From: Pseudomonadota bacterium
GTDB lineage: Bacteria; Pseudomonadota; Gammaproteobacteria; Pseudomonadales; Pseudomonadaceae
DNA length: 24,207 nt
Direction of reading: 5' to 3'
NCBI GenBank assembly: GCA_023388335.1
Contig: JAEWGL010000068.1
Span: 1-24,207, forward strand
In this document: positions 7,629 to 15,475 of the stretch, piece by piece
How positions within the stretch are numbered: the first letter of the stretch is position 1
Layout of the letters: each line of letters begins with the position of its first letter
Program-made: the position numbers and the translations under genes
The notes under the pieces: model-generated
Told to the model about the DNA's origin: nothing
Database searches by the model: none
What the model saw: the letters and a program-made list of their open reading frames with translations, nothing else

Positions 7629-9541
7629 GCAAGCGCCTGAGCTGGGACATCCACACCCGCACGCAGATCATCAGTCTGGGGCCTGCCCTGCTGCTGACGT
7701 TGCTGTTGATTAGCTTTTTCACCTTCGTGCGCCTTCAGGACCTGCGCCAGGAGCTAAACCATACCGGCCAGCTGATTGCCAATCAGCTGGCCCCGGCCTC
7801 CGAATACGGCGTGATCTCGGGCAACGACGAAGTCCTCGAAAGCCTGATGCGGGCTACCCTTACCATCCCGCACGTGCGCTTTCTCGAAGTGCAGGACAGC
7901 CGCAACCATATCCTGGTGTATGTCGAGCAGGCGGACGAGAGCACCCACCGCGCCCAGCAGGTGGAAGTGTTTCAGGCGCCGATCCGTCTGCAGCAGATCC
8001 GCCTGGACAACGACTTTCTGCAGCAGGGCAAGGTATCGACACCGAGCGTCGGCGACGATTACCTGGGTCGGGTGATCGTCGGCATGTCGGATGATGCCTT
8101 CAGCGAGCGCCAGCAGGAAATCGTCATCAAGGCCGGAATCCTGGCATTGTTCGCCCTGCTGTTCACCTTCATCCTGGCGCGCCGCCTGGCCCTGAGCCTG
8201 GCCAAGCCGATCAGCGACATGGGGCATGCGGTCAAGGCCATCCAACAGGGCGAGTTCGATGCGCCGCTGCCAGTGGTGGACGACAGCGAACTGGGCCACC
8301 TGGCCCGGCATATCAATAACCTGGCCAGGGCCTTGGGCCAGGCCAGCCACGAACAGCAACAGGCCATGAGCCAGTTGATCCAGGCACGGGAGGAGGCAGA
8401 GCAGGCCAACAAGGCCAAGTCCGATTTCCTGGCGATGATGAGTCACGAATTGCGCACGCCGCTCAACGGCGTACTGGGCATGCTGCAGTTGCTCGAAACC
8501 ACCCGCCTGACGCACGAGCAGGCCGAGTACACGGCGGTGGCGAGCGAGTCGACCGGCCATCTGCTCAAGGTGATCAACGACATCCTCGACTTCTCGCGCA
8601 TCGAGCGCACCGCCCTGGAGCTTGAGCAGATCGACTTCAATCTGGGCGAACTGGTCATCAGCAGCGTGCAGTCGTTCCAGCACGGCGCCCAGCAGCGCGG
8701 CCTGACGCTGCGCCTGACGCTGCCCCCGGGAATCGAACACTTGCAGGTCGTCGGGGATCCGACGCGTATTCGCCAAATCCTGCTGAACCTGATTGGCAAC
8801 GCCTTGAAATTCACCGAGCACGGCCAGGTCGAGGTACAGGCGCATTGGCACGTGCTGGACCGCCAGCTCGTAGGATTCACCTGCGCGGTACATGACACCG
8901 GTATCGGCATCGACAGTGACCGCCTGGAAACCATGTTCGTCGCCTTCCAGCAGGCCGACAGCTCGATCTCCAGACGTTATGGCGGCACCGGCCTGGGCCT
9001 GTCTATCGCCCGCACGCTGGCCGAGCGCATGGGCGGTAACGTGCGCGGGGAGAGCCGCAAAGGCCAGGGCTCGACCTTCACCCTGGAAGTTCCCCTGGCA
9101 CTGTCCAGCGGCCCCGCCGCCCTACTCGCACCAATGCCAACCCACCGCGCGCTGAGTGGGCATATCCTGCTGGTCGAGGACAATCCGGTGAACCAGAGCG
9201 TGATCGAGGCCATGCTGCGCAGTTTGGGCTTGGAGGTAAGCATCGCCGTCGATGGGGCTCAGGCTGTGGAGCAGGTCAGCCGCCAGGACTTTGCCGCGGC
9301 GCTGATGGATTGCCGCCTGCCGTTGGTCGACGGCTATGAGGCCACCCGGCGCATCCGCCAATTGCCGCAAGGCGCCAACCTGCCGATCATCGCCTTGACC
9401 GCCAATGCCCTGCAAGGCGATCGCGAGCGTTGCCTGGGCGCCGGGATGAACGATTACCTGAGCAAACCATTCAAACGCACCGACCTGCAGCAGATTCTGC
9501 AACGTTGGCTACCCGGCCAGGCAGTCGCGACTGGCGATTAA
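7625..9541 (+). CDS. Hybrid sensor histidine kinase, PA1611-like
   Basis: 638-residue inner-membrane hybrid kinase. TM1 is at about residues 17-37, a periplasmic domain of about 130 residues follows, and TM2 is at about 168-186. A HAMP domain extends to about 240 and a short coiled coil follows. HisKA has FLAMMSHELRTPLNG with phospho-accepting His274. The ATPase domain has the N box NLIGNALKF (388-396), DTGIGID (424-430) and GGTGLGLS (453-460). The C-terminal receiver (about 513-630) has EDN at 518-520, phospho-accepting Asp562 in MDCRLP and Lys614. There is no Hpt domain, so phosphate must pass to a separate Hpt protein. Position directly upstream of fabA-fabB matches P. aeruginosa PA1611, known to act on RetS/HptB and the Gac/Rsm biofilm switch. 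The N-terminus (LGPALLLTLLLISFF then LIANQLAPASEYGVISGN) resembles the BarA/GacS sensor domain. The start at 7625 is set by the ATGA overlap. Confidence 0.95.
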   Translation: MSKRLSWDIHTRTQIISLGPALLLTLLLISFFTFVRLQDLRQELNHTGQLIANQLAPASEYGVISGNDEVLESLMRATLTIPHVRFLEVQDSRNHILVYVEQADESTHRAQQVEVFQAPIRLQQIRLDNDFLQQGKVSTPSVGDDYLGRVIVGMSDDAFSERQQEIVIKAGILALFALLFTFILARRLALSLAKPISDMGHAVKAIQQGEFDAPLPVVDDSELGHLARHINNLARALGQASHEQQQAMSQLIQAREEAEQANKAKSDFLAMMSHELRTPLNGVLGMLQLLETTRLTHEQAEYTAVASESTGHLLKVINDILDFSRIERTALELEQIDFNLGELVISSVQSFQHGAQQRGLTLRLTLPPGIEHLQVVGDPTRIRQILLNLIGNALKFTEHGQVEVQAHWHVLDRQLVGFTCAVHDTGIGIDSDRLETMFVAFQQADSSISRRYGGTGLGLSIARTLAERMGGNVRGESRKGQGSTFTLEVPLALSSGPAALLAPMPTHRALSGHILLVEDNPVNQSVIEAMLRSLGLEVSIAVDGAQAVEQVSRQDFAAALMDCRLPLVDGYEATRRIRQLPQGANLPIIALTANALQGDRERCLGAGMNDYLSKPFKRTDLQQILQRWLPGQAVATGD

Positions 9542-9554
9542 TGCTAAATTGCGG

Positions 9555-9569
9555 CAGTCTTACAGACTG
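9555..9569. repeat. Perfect 6-bp inverted repeat after the kinase gene
   Basis: CAGTCT-TAC-AGACTG begins 14 nt after the kinase stop. There is no T-run after it, so it is not a standard terminator. It could be a short operator in the fabA upstream region or an mRNA 3' hairpin. Confidence 0.4.
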
Positions 9570-9605
9570 GACAGGATCTTCGCCGGACCTGAGAATAGAC
9601 TTTTC

Positions 9606-9623
9606 AGTGCACACCTGTACTTC
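9606..9623. promoter_or_regulatory. Candidate DesT-like operator upstream of fabA
   Basis: AGTGCACACCTGTACTTC fits the spacing AGT-N2-AC-N4-GT of the DesT operator that I recall from P. aeruginosa desCB and fabAB control, with a poorer right end. Within it AGTGCA and TGTACT form a 5/6 inverted repeat. DesT is a TetR-family acyl-CoA sensor that adjusts unsaturated fatty acid synthesis. The site is about 130 nt before the fabA ATG. The assignment rests on remembered consensus only. Confidence 0.35.
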
Positions 9624-9660
9624 TTTTACCTTGTGCGCTGTGACTTTCACTACAACGCAA

Positions 9661-9678
9661 TAGTCTACCTGTAGGCTA
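9661..9678. repeat. Imperfect palindrome in the fabA leader region
   Basis: TAGTCTAC-CT-GTAGGCTA pairs at 7 of 8 positions. It lies about 77 nt before fabA and could be an operator or an RNA hairpin. A further CCCC/GGGG pair (9722-9725 with 9734-9737) sits just before the fabA ribosome binding site. No clear -35/-10 pair could be placed in this 213-nt gap. Confidence 0.3.
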
Positions 9679-9754
9679 CTGCCCCATGCGCAAGCGCGCT
9701 GGGTCGGTCGGGAAGATTTGCCCCCTGCCACACGGGGATTATTGAGGAGCTCGC

Positions 9755-10270
9755 ATGACCAAACAAAACGCCTTTACTCGGGAAGACCTGCTGCGCTGCA
9801 GTCGCGGTGAGCTGTTCGGCCCAGGTAATGCGCAACTGCCCGCCCCGAACATGCTGATGGTCGATCGCATTACCCATATCAGCGCCGAAGGGGGCAAATA
9901 CGGCAAAGGTGAGTTGGTCGCCGAGCTGGATATCAATCCTGACCTGTGGTTCTTCGCCTGTCATTTCGAAGGCGATCCGGTGATGCCGGGCTGCCTGGGC
10001 CTGGACGCCATGTGGCAGCTGGTCGGCTTCTACCTTGGCTGGCAAGGCCTGCCGGGTCGCGGTCGCGCCCTGGGTTCGGGCGAAGTGAAGTTCTTCGGCC
10101 AGGTCCTGCCGACCGCGAAGAAGGTCACCTACAACATTCACATCAAGCGCGTGCTCAAAGGCAAGCTGAACATGGCCATCGCCGATGGCTCGGTCAGCGT
10201 CGACGGCCGCGAGATCTACACCGCCGACGGCCTGCGCGTCGGTGTGTTCACCTCCACTGACAATTTCTAA
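9755..10270 (+). CDS. fabA: 3-hydroxydecanoyl-ACP dehydratase/isomerase FabA
   Basis: FabA dehydrates 3-hydroxydecanoyl-ACP and isomerises trans-2- to cis-3-decenoyl-ACP, the branch point to unsaturated fatty acids. The 171-residue hot-dog protein is the standard length. The catalytic His70 is in FACHFEGDPVMPG and Asp84 in CLGLDAMWQLVG, at the same positions as in E. coli. It is preceded by a strong Shine-Dalgarno (GAGGAG at 9744-9749) 5 nt before the ATG, the best in the window. fabB follows after 11 nt, so the two form the usual fabAB operon. The 213-nt gap upstream carries several palindromes, one resembling a DesT site. Confidence 0.99.
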   Translation: MTKQNAFTREDLLRCSRGELFGPGNAQLPAPNMLMVDRITHISAEGGKYGKGELVAELDINPDLWFFACHFEGDPVMPGCLGLDAMWQLVGFYLGWQGLPGRGRALGSGEVKFFGQVLPTAKKVTYNIHIKRVLKGKLNMAIADGSVSVDGREIYTADGLRVGVFTSTDNF

Positions 10271-10281
10271 GGGTTATTCGC

Positions 10282-11502
10282 ATGCGCCGCGTCGTTATCA
10301 CTGGTCTGGGCATCGTATCGTGCCTGGGCAATGACAAAGCTACCGTCACCGAAAACCTGCGCAACAGCCGTCCGGGCATTCGTTTCAACCCGGAATACAA
10401 GGAAATGGGGCTGCGTAGCCAGGTTTCCGGTTCCATCGACCTCAACCTCGAGGAACTGATCGATCGCAAGGTCTTCCGTTTCGTCGGCCACGCCGCTGCC
10501 TATGCCTACCTGGCAATGGAAGACGCGATCAAGGACTCCGGCCTGACCGAAGAGCAGGTATCCAATCCGCGTACCGGTCTGGTTGCCGGCTCCGGCGGCG
10601 CCTCGACCCTGAACCAGATGGAAGCGCTGGACATTCTGCGCGAGAAAGGCGTCAAGCGTGTCGGTCCCTACCGCGTCACCCGGACCATGAGCAGCACCGT
10701 TTCGGCATGCCTGGCCACCCCCTTCAAGATCAAGGGCCTGAACTATTCCATCGCCTCGGCTTGTGCCACCAGTGCACACTGCATCGGTACCGCGATGGAG
10801 CAGATCCAGATGGGCAAGCAGGACATCGTCTTCGCCGGTGGCGGTGAAGAAGAGCACTGGAGCCAGTCGTTCCTGTTCGACGCCATGGGCGCGCTGTCCA
10901 GCCAGTACAACGAGACCCCGGAAAAGGCCTCGCGTGCCTACGACAACAAGCGTGACGGTTTCGTCATCGCTGGCGGCGGCGGCATGGTGGTGGTCGAGGA
11001 GCTGGAACACGCCCTCGCCCGTGGTGCCAAGATCTACGCCGAGATCGTCGGCTATGGCGCCACGTCCGATGGCTACGACATGGTTGCCCCAAGCGGTGAA
11101 GGCGCCATCCGTTGCATGCAGATGGCCATGTCCACCGTCGACACCCCGATCGACTACCTCAATACCCACGGCACCTCGACCCCGGTCGGCGACGTCGCGG
11201 AAATCAAGGGTGTACGTGAAGTGTTCGGCGACAAGGCACCGGCCATCAGCTCGACCAAAAGCCTGTCCGGTCACTCCTTGGGCGCCGCTGGCGTTCACGA
11301 AGCGATCTACTGCATGTTGATGATGGAAAACAACTTCATCGCCGGCTCCGCCAACATCGACGAGCTGGACCCAGCCGTTGCCGACATGCCGATCGTGCGT
11401 GAAACCCAAGAGAACGCAAAGATCGATACCGTCATGAGCAACAGCTTCGGCTTCGGTGGCACCAACGCCACGCTCGTACTGAAGCGCTGGCAGGGCAAGT
11501 AA
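10282..11502 (+). CDS. fabB: 3-oxoacyl-ACP synthase I FabB
   Basis: KAS I condensing enzyme that extends cis-3-decenoyl-ACP made by FabA, committing carbon to unsaturated chains. The 406-residue length is typical. The nucleophile Cys161 lies in SIASACATSAHCIG, and the two active-site histidines are His296 in LNTHGTSTPVGD and His331 in KSLSGHSLGAAG. The C-terminal SNSFGFGGTNATLVL motif is intact. The start at 10282 is supported by the canonical MRRVVITGLG opening and the 11-nt spacing from fabA; its own Shine-Dalgarno (AAGGG) is modest, consistent with read-through translation from fabA. The gene ends 18 nt before a strong intrinsic terminator. Confidence 0.99.
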   Translation: MRRVVITGLGIVSCLGNDKATVTENLRNSRPGIRFNPEYKEMGLRSQVSGSIDLNLEELIDRKVFRFVGHAAAYAYLAMEDAIKDSGLTEEQVSNPRTGLVAGSGGASTLNQMEALDILREKGVKRVGPYRVTRTMSSTVSACLATPFKIKGLNYSIASACATSAHCIGTAMEQIQMGKQDIVFAGGGEEEHWSQSFLFDAMGALSSQYNETPEKASRAYDNKRDGFVIAGGGGMVVVEELEHALARGAKIYAEIVGYGATSDGYDMVAPSGEGAIRCMQMAMSTVDTPIDYLNTHGTSTPVGDVAEIKGVREVFGDKAPAISSTKSLSGHSLGAAGVHEAIYCMLMMENNFIAGSANIDELDPAVADMPIVRETQENAKIDTVMSNSFGFGGTNATLVLKRWQGK

Positions 11503-11520
11503 GCCTTGATGCGGTAATGA

Positions 11521-11552
11521 AAACGCCCCGACTGGTTCGGGGCGTTTTTTTG
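11521..11552 (+). terminator. Intrinsic terminator of fabAB
   Basis: A 10-bp GC-rich stem (AACGCCCCGA, 11523-11532, with TCGGGGCGTT, 11538-11547) around a 5-nt loop is followed by a run of seven T. The opposite strand has only a short T-run, so it mainly serves fabAB but may also end the convergent amidohydrolase transcript, whose stop is 5 nt away. Confidence 0.92.
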
Positions 11553-11556
11553 CGCC

Positions 11557-12561
11557 TTACAATGCCTTGGGCAACACCGCCAGGAAATTGTCCTTCGCAA
11601 CCCTCTTCGCCACCTCTTCAGGCAACGCATCGAGGAACGGCCTGAAACCCTGCATCTGCTCACCCAGGCTACCGAAGCGCCCCACCACATCCGAACCCAG
11701 CATGAAGCGCTCGGGGAAGCGCACCACCAGGTCAACCCAGGCCTTGCGCGGTTGTTGCTTGTCATCCAGCAGGTACGGCTCCAACACCGACCATGACAGA
11801 TCGACATACAGGTTCGGGTAATCCTCCAGCAAACGGGTCAGGGTCGGCAGGAGAAAGTCCATCTGCGTCTGGTGCCGATGGATCTCCATGCTGGTGCCAG
11901 CATGGGCCCAGATGAAGCGGGTGTGCGGGTGATTGCGCAACGGTTCCTCCATTTCCGCCAGGTACAGGGGATTGCGCTCGCGCTTGGAGGTGATGTTGGA
12001 ATGGATCAGTACCGGCAGATCGCGCTCCGCCGCCAGATGGTAGATGCGGGCCATGGCCTCGTTGTTGGCCCGCGGCGTGTCGCCGCTGGTCAAGGCGGTC
12101 AGGTCGTCGTGGCGGGTGAAGACCTCGCCGATGCCCTGCCATAGCCCCGGGTACAGGTCGAGCATGCGCTCGATATGGCTTGCAGCGTTCTTGTCCACCG
12201 GATTGAAACCAGTCAGAAACGGATGAAACCGTCGCCGCTGCGCCTCGGGCAGATGCTCGAGCGCCGCCGCCACGTAGACATCGGTGGCGCTGTACCAGTA
12301 TGCAGCAGCATCATCCCCCGCATAATAGCGGGGCCGCTTGGGTTCATCCTCGTGCCATTTCTTGGCCACTGGCACGCCGGAAATCATCGAATGGTCGACC
12401 CCAGCCTCGTCCATGGCCTTGAGCAGCGCTGGCATGCCCTCGGTCTCCTGGAAGAAGTCGACATAGTGCAGGTGCGCATCGCTGTAACGGTACTCCCGCG
12501 CCTGCACCGCCTGGCACAGCACACCCGAGAGCAGCAACAGGGCCAGACCTCTGGCAATCAT
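11557..12561 (-). CDS. Exported metal-dependent amidohydrolase
   Basis: 334-residue TIM-barrel protein of the amidohydrolase-2 (PF04909) type. Metal ligands can be placed: DAHLH (His30, His32) on strand 1, Glu146 in GIGEVF, His187 in VLIHSN, His220 in IWAHAG and Asp291 in MLGSD. The N-terminus MIARGLALLLLSGVLCQAVQ is a signal peptide, with cleavage after Ala21, which is uncommon in a family that is mostly cytosolic. The start at 12561 is chosen over an ATG 10 codons upstream because it has GGAGAAGGAAG about 7 nt before it and begins the signal peptide directly. The substrate is not evident; hydrolysis or decarboxylation of a small periplasmic compound is likely from the family. It faces fabB tail to tail. 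Confidence 0.88.
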   Translation of the reverse strand: MIARGLALLLLSGVLCQAVQAREYRYSDAHLHYVDFFQETEGMPALLKAMDEAGVDHSMISGVPVAKKWHEDEPKRPRYYAGDDAAAYWYSATDVYVAAALEHLPEAQRRRFHPFLTGFNPVDKNAASHIERMLDLYPGLWQGIGEVFTRHDDLTALTSGDTPRANNEAMARIYHLAAERDLPVLIHSNITSKRERNPLYLAEMEEPLRNHPHTRFIWAHAGTSMEIHRHQTQMDFLLPTLTRLLEDYPNLYVDLSWSVLEPYLLDDKQQPRKAWVDLVVRFPERFMLGSDVVGRFGSLGEQMQGFRPFLDALPEEVAKRVAKDNFLAVLPKAL

Positions 12562-12659
12562 GGGACAGCTTCCTTCTCCGAATTCAGACAAAGTAGACCG
12601 GGGGCGCTGTCCTGCGTTCAGTAACTGTATGCCGGAGCACTGGCATGGTTGATCTGGAG

Positions 12660-12686
12660 GAGCTGGGGCATCGTCGCCCCCAGCTC
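12660..12686 (-). terminator. Hairpin after the dienelactone-hydrolase-family gene
   Basis: GAGCTGGGG (12660-12668) pairs perfectly with CCCCAGCTC (12678-12686), 9 nt after the stop of the upstream gene. There is no T-run on either side, so it is at best a weak or Rho-assisted terminator or an mRNA 3'-end stabiliser. Confidence 0.4.
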
Positions 12687-12695
12687 AATCGCTGC

Positions 12696-13421
12696 TCAGC
12701 GCTGGAAAACCTCATCCAGCAGGTTGTACATGGCCTTGAAGGCGCGCTGCGAGGTGCGGCGGTCGTATTGCATCTTGCCCGGCACATTGGCCGATGGGTC
12801 GGTGAAGGAATGCACCGCATGGCCATAGCTGAGCAACTGCCAGTCGACCTTGGCGGCGTTCATTTCTTGTTCGAAGGCCGGCAACTGCTCGCGCGGCACC
12901 AGGGGGTCGGAGGCACCATGCAAGACCAGCACCGAGCCCTCGATGCGCTGGGCATCGGCGGGGTTGGGCGTGTCCAGGGTACCGTGGAACGACACCACAG
13001 CCTTCAGGTCCGCCCCGGCACGGGCTAGCTCCAGCGCACAGCAACCGCCGAAACAGAAGCCGAACGCCGCGACCTTACCCGGCTCCAGCACCGCCTTCGA
13101 TTGCGCCAGCAGCTGCGCCAGGGCAGCCTCCATGCGCTTGCGCAGTTCGCCGCGGTCGTTCTTCAACGGCATCATCGCCGACCCTGCCTCGTCGGCATTG
13201 GTCGGCCGTACCGATTGCCCGTACAGGTCGGCAATCAACACCACATAGCCCTGGCTGGCGACCTCCTTGGCAATGCGCTCGGCGCCCTCGCCTATACCCA
13301 TCCAGTTCGGCGCCATCAACAGGGCCGGTTGTGCCAGTCCACCCTGGGTATAGACCAGGCGGCTTTCATAGGTCTTCCCGGCGAGGTGATGCACCAGCGA
13401 TTCGACGATTACCTTGCTCAT
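12696..13421 (-). CDS. Dienelactone hydrolase family protein
   Basis: 241-residue alpha/beta hydrolase of the dienelactone hydrolase family, cytosolic. The nucleophile is a cysteine, as is usual for the family: GFCFGGCC with Cys123. Asp172 in HGASDPLVP and His204 in GHAVHSFTD complete the triad. The conserved oxyanion-side strand VVLIADLYG is at residues 60-68. The start at 13421 is set by AAGGAG 6 nt upstream; 20 further codons in frame would run through the htpG terminator hairpin and are not coding. Members range from aromatic-degradation enzymes to housekeeping hydrolases, and no catabolic genes are nearby, so a general detoxifying hydrolase is more likely. It begins only 23 nt after the htpG terminator. 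Confidence 0.93.
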   Translation of the reverse strand: MSKVIVESLVHHLAGKTYESRLVYTQGGLAQPALLMAPNWMGIGEGAERIAKEVASQGYVVLIADLYGQSVRPTNADEAGSAMMPLKNDRGELRKRMEAALAQLLAQSKAVLEPGKVAAFGFCFGGCCALELARAGADLKAVVSFHGTLDTPNPADAQRIEGSVLVLHGASDPLVPREQLPAFEQEMNAAKVDWQLLSYGHAVHSFTDPSANVPGKMQYDRRTSQRAFKAMYNLLDEVFQR

Positions 13422-13444
13422 CTGTTTCTCCTTGCGCCCTGATG

Positions 13445-13469
13445 AAAAAAGCCCGCCGAAGCGGGCTTT
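13445..13469 (-). terminator. Intrinsic terminator of htpG
   Basis: On the minus strand AAAGCCCGC and GCGGGCTTT form a 9-bp stem closed by a UUCG tetraloop and followed by a T-run, 13 nt after the htpG stop. The T-run ends only 23 nt before the ATG of the next gene. Confidence 0.93.
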
Positions 13470-13482
13470 GTCTTGGATCAAC

Positions 13483-15390
13483 TCAAGCAGACAGCTCGAC
13501 CAACAGCTTGTTCAGGCGACGAACGTAAGCCGCAGGGTCCTTGAGGCTGTCGCCGGCAGCCAATGCTGCCTGATCGAAGAGGATGTGCGAGAATTCGGCG
13601 AAGCGGTCTTCGCTCTGCTCGTGGTCCAGCTTCTCGATCAGTGGGTGGCTCGGGTTGAACTCGAAGATCGGCTTGGAATCCGGAACCTTCTGTCCGCTGG
13701 CCTCGAGGATCTGGCGCATCTGCAGACCCAGGTCCTGTTCACCGATGGCGAGGATCGCCGGGGAGTCGGTCAGGCGGTGCGACACGCGCACTTCGCTGAC
13801 GCTTTCACCCAAGGCCACCTTGAGGCGCTCGACCAGGCCTTCCTTTTCCTTGGCGACTTCTTCCTGGGCCTTCTTATCCTCGTCGGAGTCCAGCTTGCCC
13901 AGGTCCAGGTCGCCACGGGCGACGTCAACGAAGGCCTTGCCATCGAACTCGTTGAGGTAGCTCATCAGCCACTCGTCGATGCGATCGGTCAGCAGCAGCA
14001 CTTCGATGCCTTTCTTGCGGAAGACTTCAAGGTGCGGGCTGTTCTTGACCTGAGCGTAGGATTCGCCGGTGAGGTAGTAGATCTTGTCCTGACCTTCCTT
14101 GGCACGCGCCAGGTAGTCGGCCAGGGCCACGCTCTGCTCGCCGCTGTCGTCCTGGGTGGAGGCGAAACGCAGCAGGCCTGCGATCTTCTCCTTGTTGGCG
14201 AAGTCTTCGGCCGGGCCTTCCTTCAGCACTTGGCCGAAGTTCTTCCAGAAGCCCTTGTACTGCTCGGGCTCGTTCTTGGCCAGCTTCTCCAGCATGTCGA
14301 GGACGCGCTTGGTCAGGGCCGATTTCATCGAATCGATGATCGGGTCCTTTTGCAGGATTTCACGCGAAACGTTCAGCGACAGGTCGTTGGAATCCACCAC
14401 GCCCTTGATGAACCGCAGGTACAGCGGCAGGAACGATTCGGCCTGATCCATGATGAACACGCGCTGCACATAGAGCTTCAGGCCACGCGGCGCCTCGCGC
14501 TGGTACAGGTCGAACGGCGCGCGGGCCGGGACGTAGAGCAGCGAGCTGTACTCAAGCTTGCCTTCGACCTTGTTGTGGCTCCAGGCCAGCGGGTTCTCGA
14601 AGTCATGGCCGATGTGCTTGTAGAACTCCTGGTACTCCTCGTCCTTGATGTCGCTACGAGGACGCGTCCACAGGGCGCTGGCGCGGTTGACGGTTTCCCA
14701 TTCCTGGGCTGGCTGCTCCTCGCCTTCGGCGGCCGCGGCCTGCTCCTTCGGCAGCTCGATCGGCAGGGCAATATGGTCGGAGTACTTCTTGACGATGTTG
14801 CGCAGGCGCCAGCCGTCGGCGAACTCTTCCTCGCCCTTCTTCAGGTGCAGGACGATACGGGTACCGCGCTCTGGCTTGTCGACGGTGGCGACTTCGAACT
14901 CACCCTCGCCCTGGGACGACCAATGCACGCCTTCAGCGGCCGACAGACCGGCACGACGGGAGAAGACATCGACCTTGCCGGCGACGATGAACGCCGAGTA
15001 GAAGCCGACACCGAACTGACCGATCAGGTGCGAGTCCTTCTTCTGGTCACCGGTGAGGTTCTTCATGAAATCAGCGGTGCCGGACTTGGCGATGGTACCC
15101 AGGTGGGTGATCACGTCGTCGCGCGTCATGCCGATGCCGTTGTCCTCTAGGGTCACGGTCCCGGCATCCTTGTCGAAGCTGACACGGATCTTCAGATCGG
15201 TGCCGCCCTCGAGCAGCTCAGGCTTGGCCAGGGCCTCGAAGCGCAACTTGTCGGCGGCGTCGGAGGCGTTGGAAATCAGCTCGCGGAGGAAGATTTCCTT
15301 GTTCGAATACAGCGAATGGATCATGAGGTGCAGCAGCTGCTTCACCTCGGTCTGGAAGCCCAGGGTTTGTTTTTGAGTCTCCACACTCAT
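13483..15390 (-). CDS. htpG: Molecular chaperone HtpG (Hsp90)
   Basis: Bacterial Hsp90, an ATP-driven dimeric cytosolic chaperone. The 635-residue length is typical. The GHKL ATPase pocket is complete: catalytic Glu37 and Asn41 in LRELISNASDA, Asp83 in LEDNGIGM, GTIAKSGT and IGQFGVGFYSAF (123-134). The middle domain carries a REILQKDP segment and the C-terminal dimerisation domain is intact. The start at 15390 (MSVETQKQTLGF) is the family start; 13 extra in-frame codons upstream are not conserved. The leader of about 80 nt starts from a sigma32-type promoter embedded in the end of the upstream thioesterase gene, so heat-shock induction is expected. The gene ends in a strong terminator. Confidence 0.99.
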   Translation of the reverse strand: MSVETQKQTLGFQTEVKQLLHLMIHSLYSNKEIFLRELISNASDAADKLRFEALAKPELLEGGTDLKIRVSFDKDAGTVTLEDNGIGMTRDDVITHLGTIAKSGTADFMKNLTGDQKKDSHLIGQFGVGFYSAFIVAGKVDVFSRRAGLSAAEGVHWSSQGEGEFEVATVDKPERGTRIVLHLKKGEEEFADGWRLRNIVKKYSDHIALPIELPKEQAAAAEGEEQPAQEWETVNRASALWTRPRSDIKDEEYQEFYKHIGHDFENPLAWSHNKVEGKLEYSSLLYVPARAPFDLYQREAPRGLKLYVQRVFIMDQAESFLPLYLRFIKGVVDSNDLSLNVSREILQKDPIIDSMKSALTKRVLDMLEKLAKNEPEQYKGFWKNFGQVLKEGPAEDFANKEKIAGLLRFASTQDDSGEQSVALADYLARAKEGQDKIYYLTGESYAQVKNSPHLEVFRKKGIEVLLLTDRIDEWLMSYLNEFDGKAFVDVARGDLDLGKLDSDEDKKAQEEVAKEKEGLVERLKVALGESVSEVRVSHRLTDSPAILAIGEQDLGLQMRQILEASGQKVPDSKPIFEFNPSHPLIEKLDHEQSEDRFAEFSHILFDQAALAAGDSLKDPAAYVRRLNKLLVELSA

Positions 15391-15475
15391 GGTCTTCAAA
15401 ACTCCGATCTGATGGCAATTGTCGCCCACGGCCAGGCAGTGTGCACTGGTCCGCTTTTGCGGCGGGATGTCAAGC

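Noticed and set aside
13421..13481. 20-residue N-terminal extension of the dienelactone hydrolase
   Set aside because: It would be translated through the htpG terminator; AAGGAG marks the start at 13421.
13414..15150. 578-codon open frame opposite htpG
   Set aside because: It mirrors the htpG codons; the product is Leu/Val/Gln repetitive with no domain and crosses the htpG terminator.
15391..15475. RNA thermometer in the htpG leader
   Set aside because: Only short stems (CCGC/GCGG around AAAA, CAGTG/CACTG) were found, none covering the ribosome binding site.
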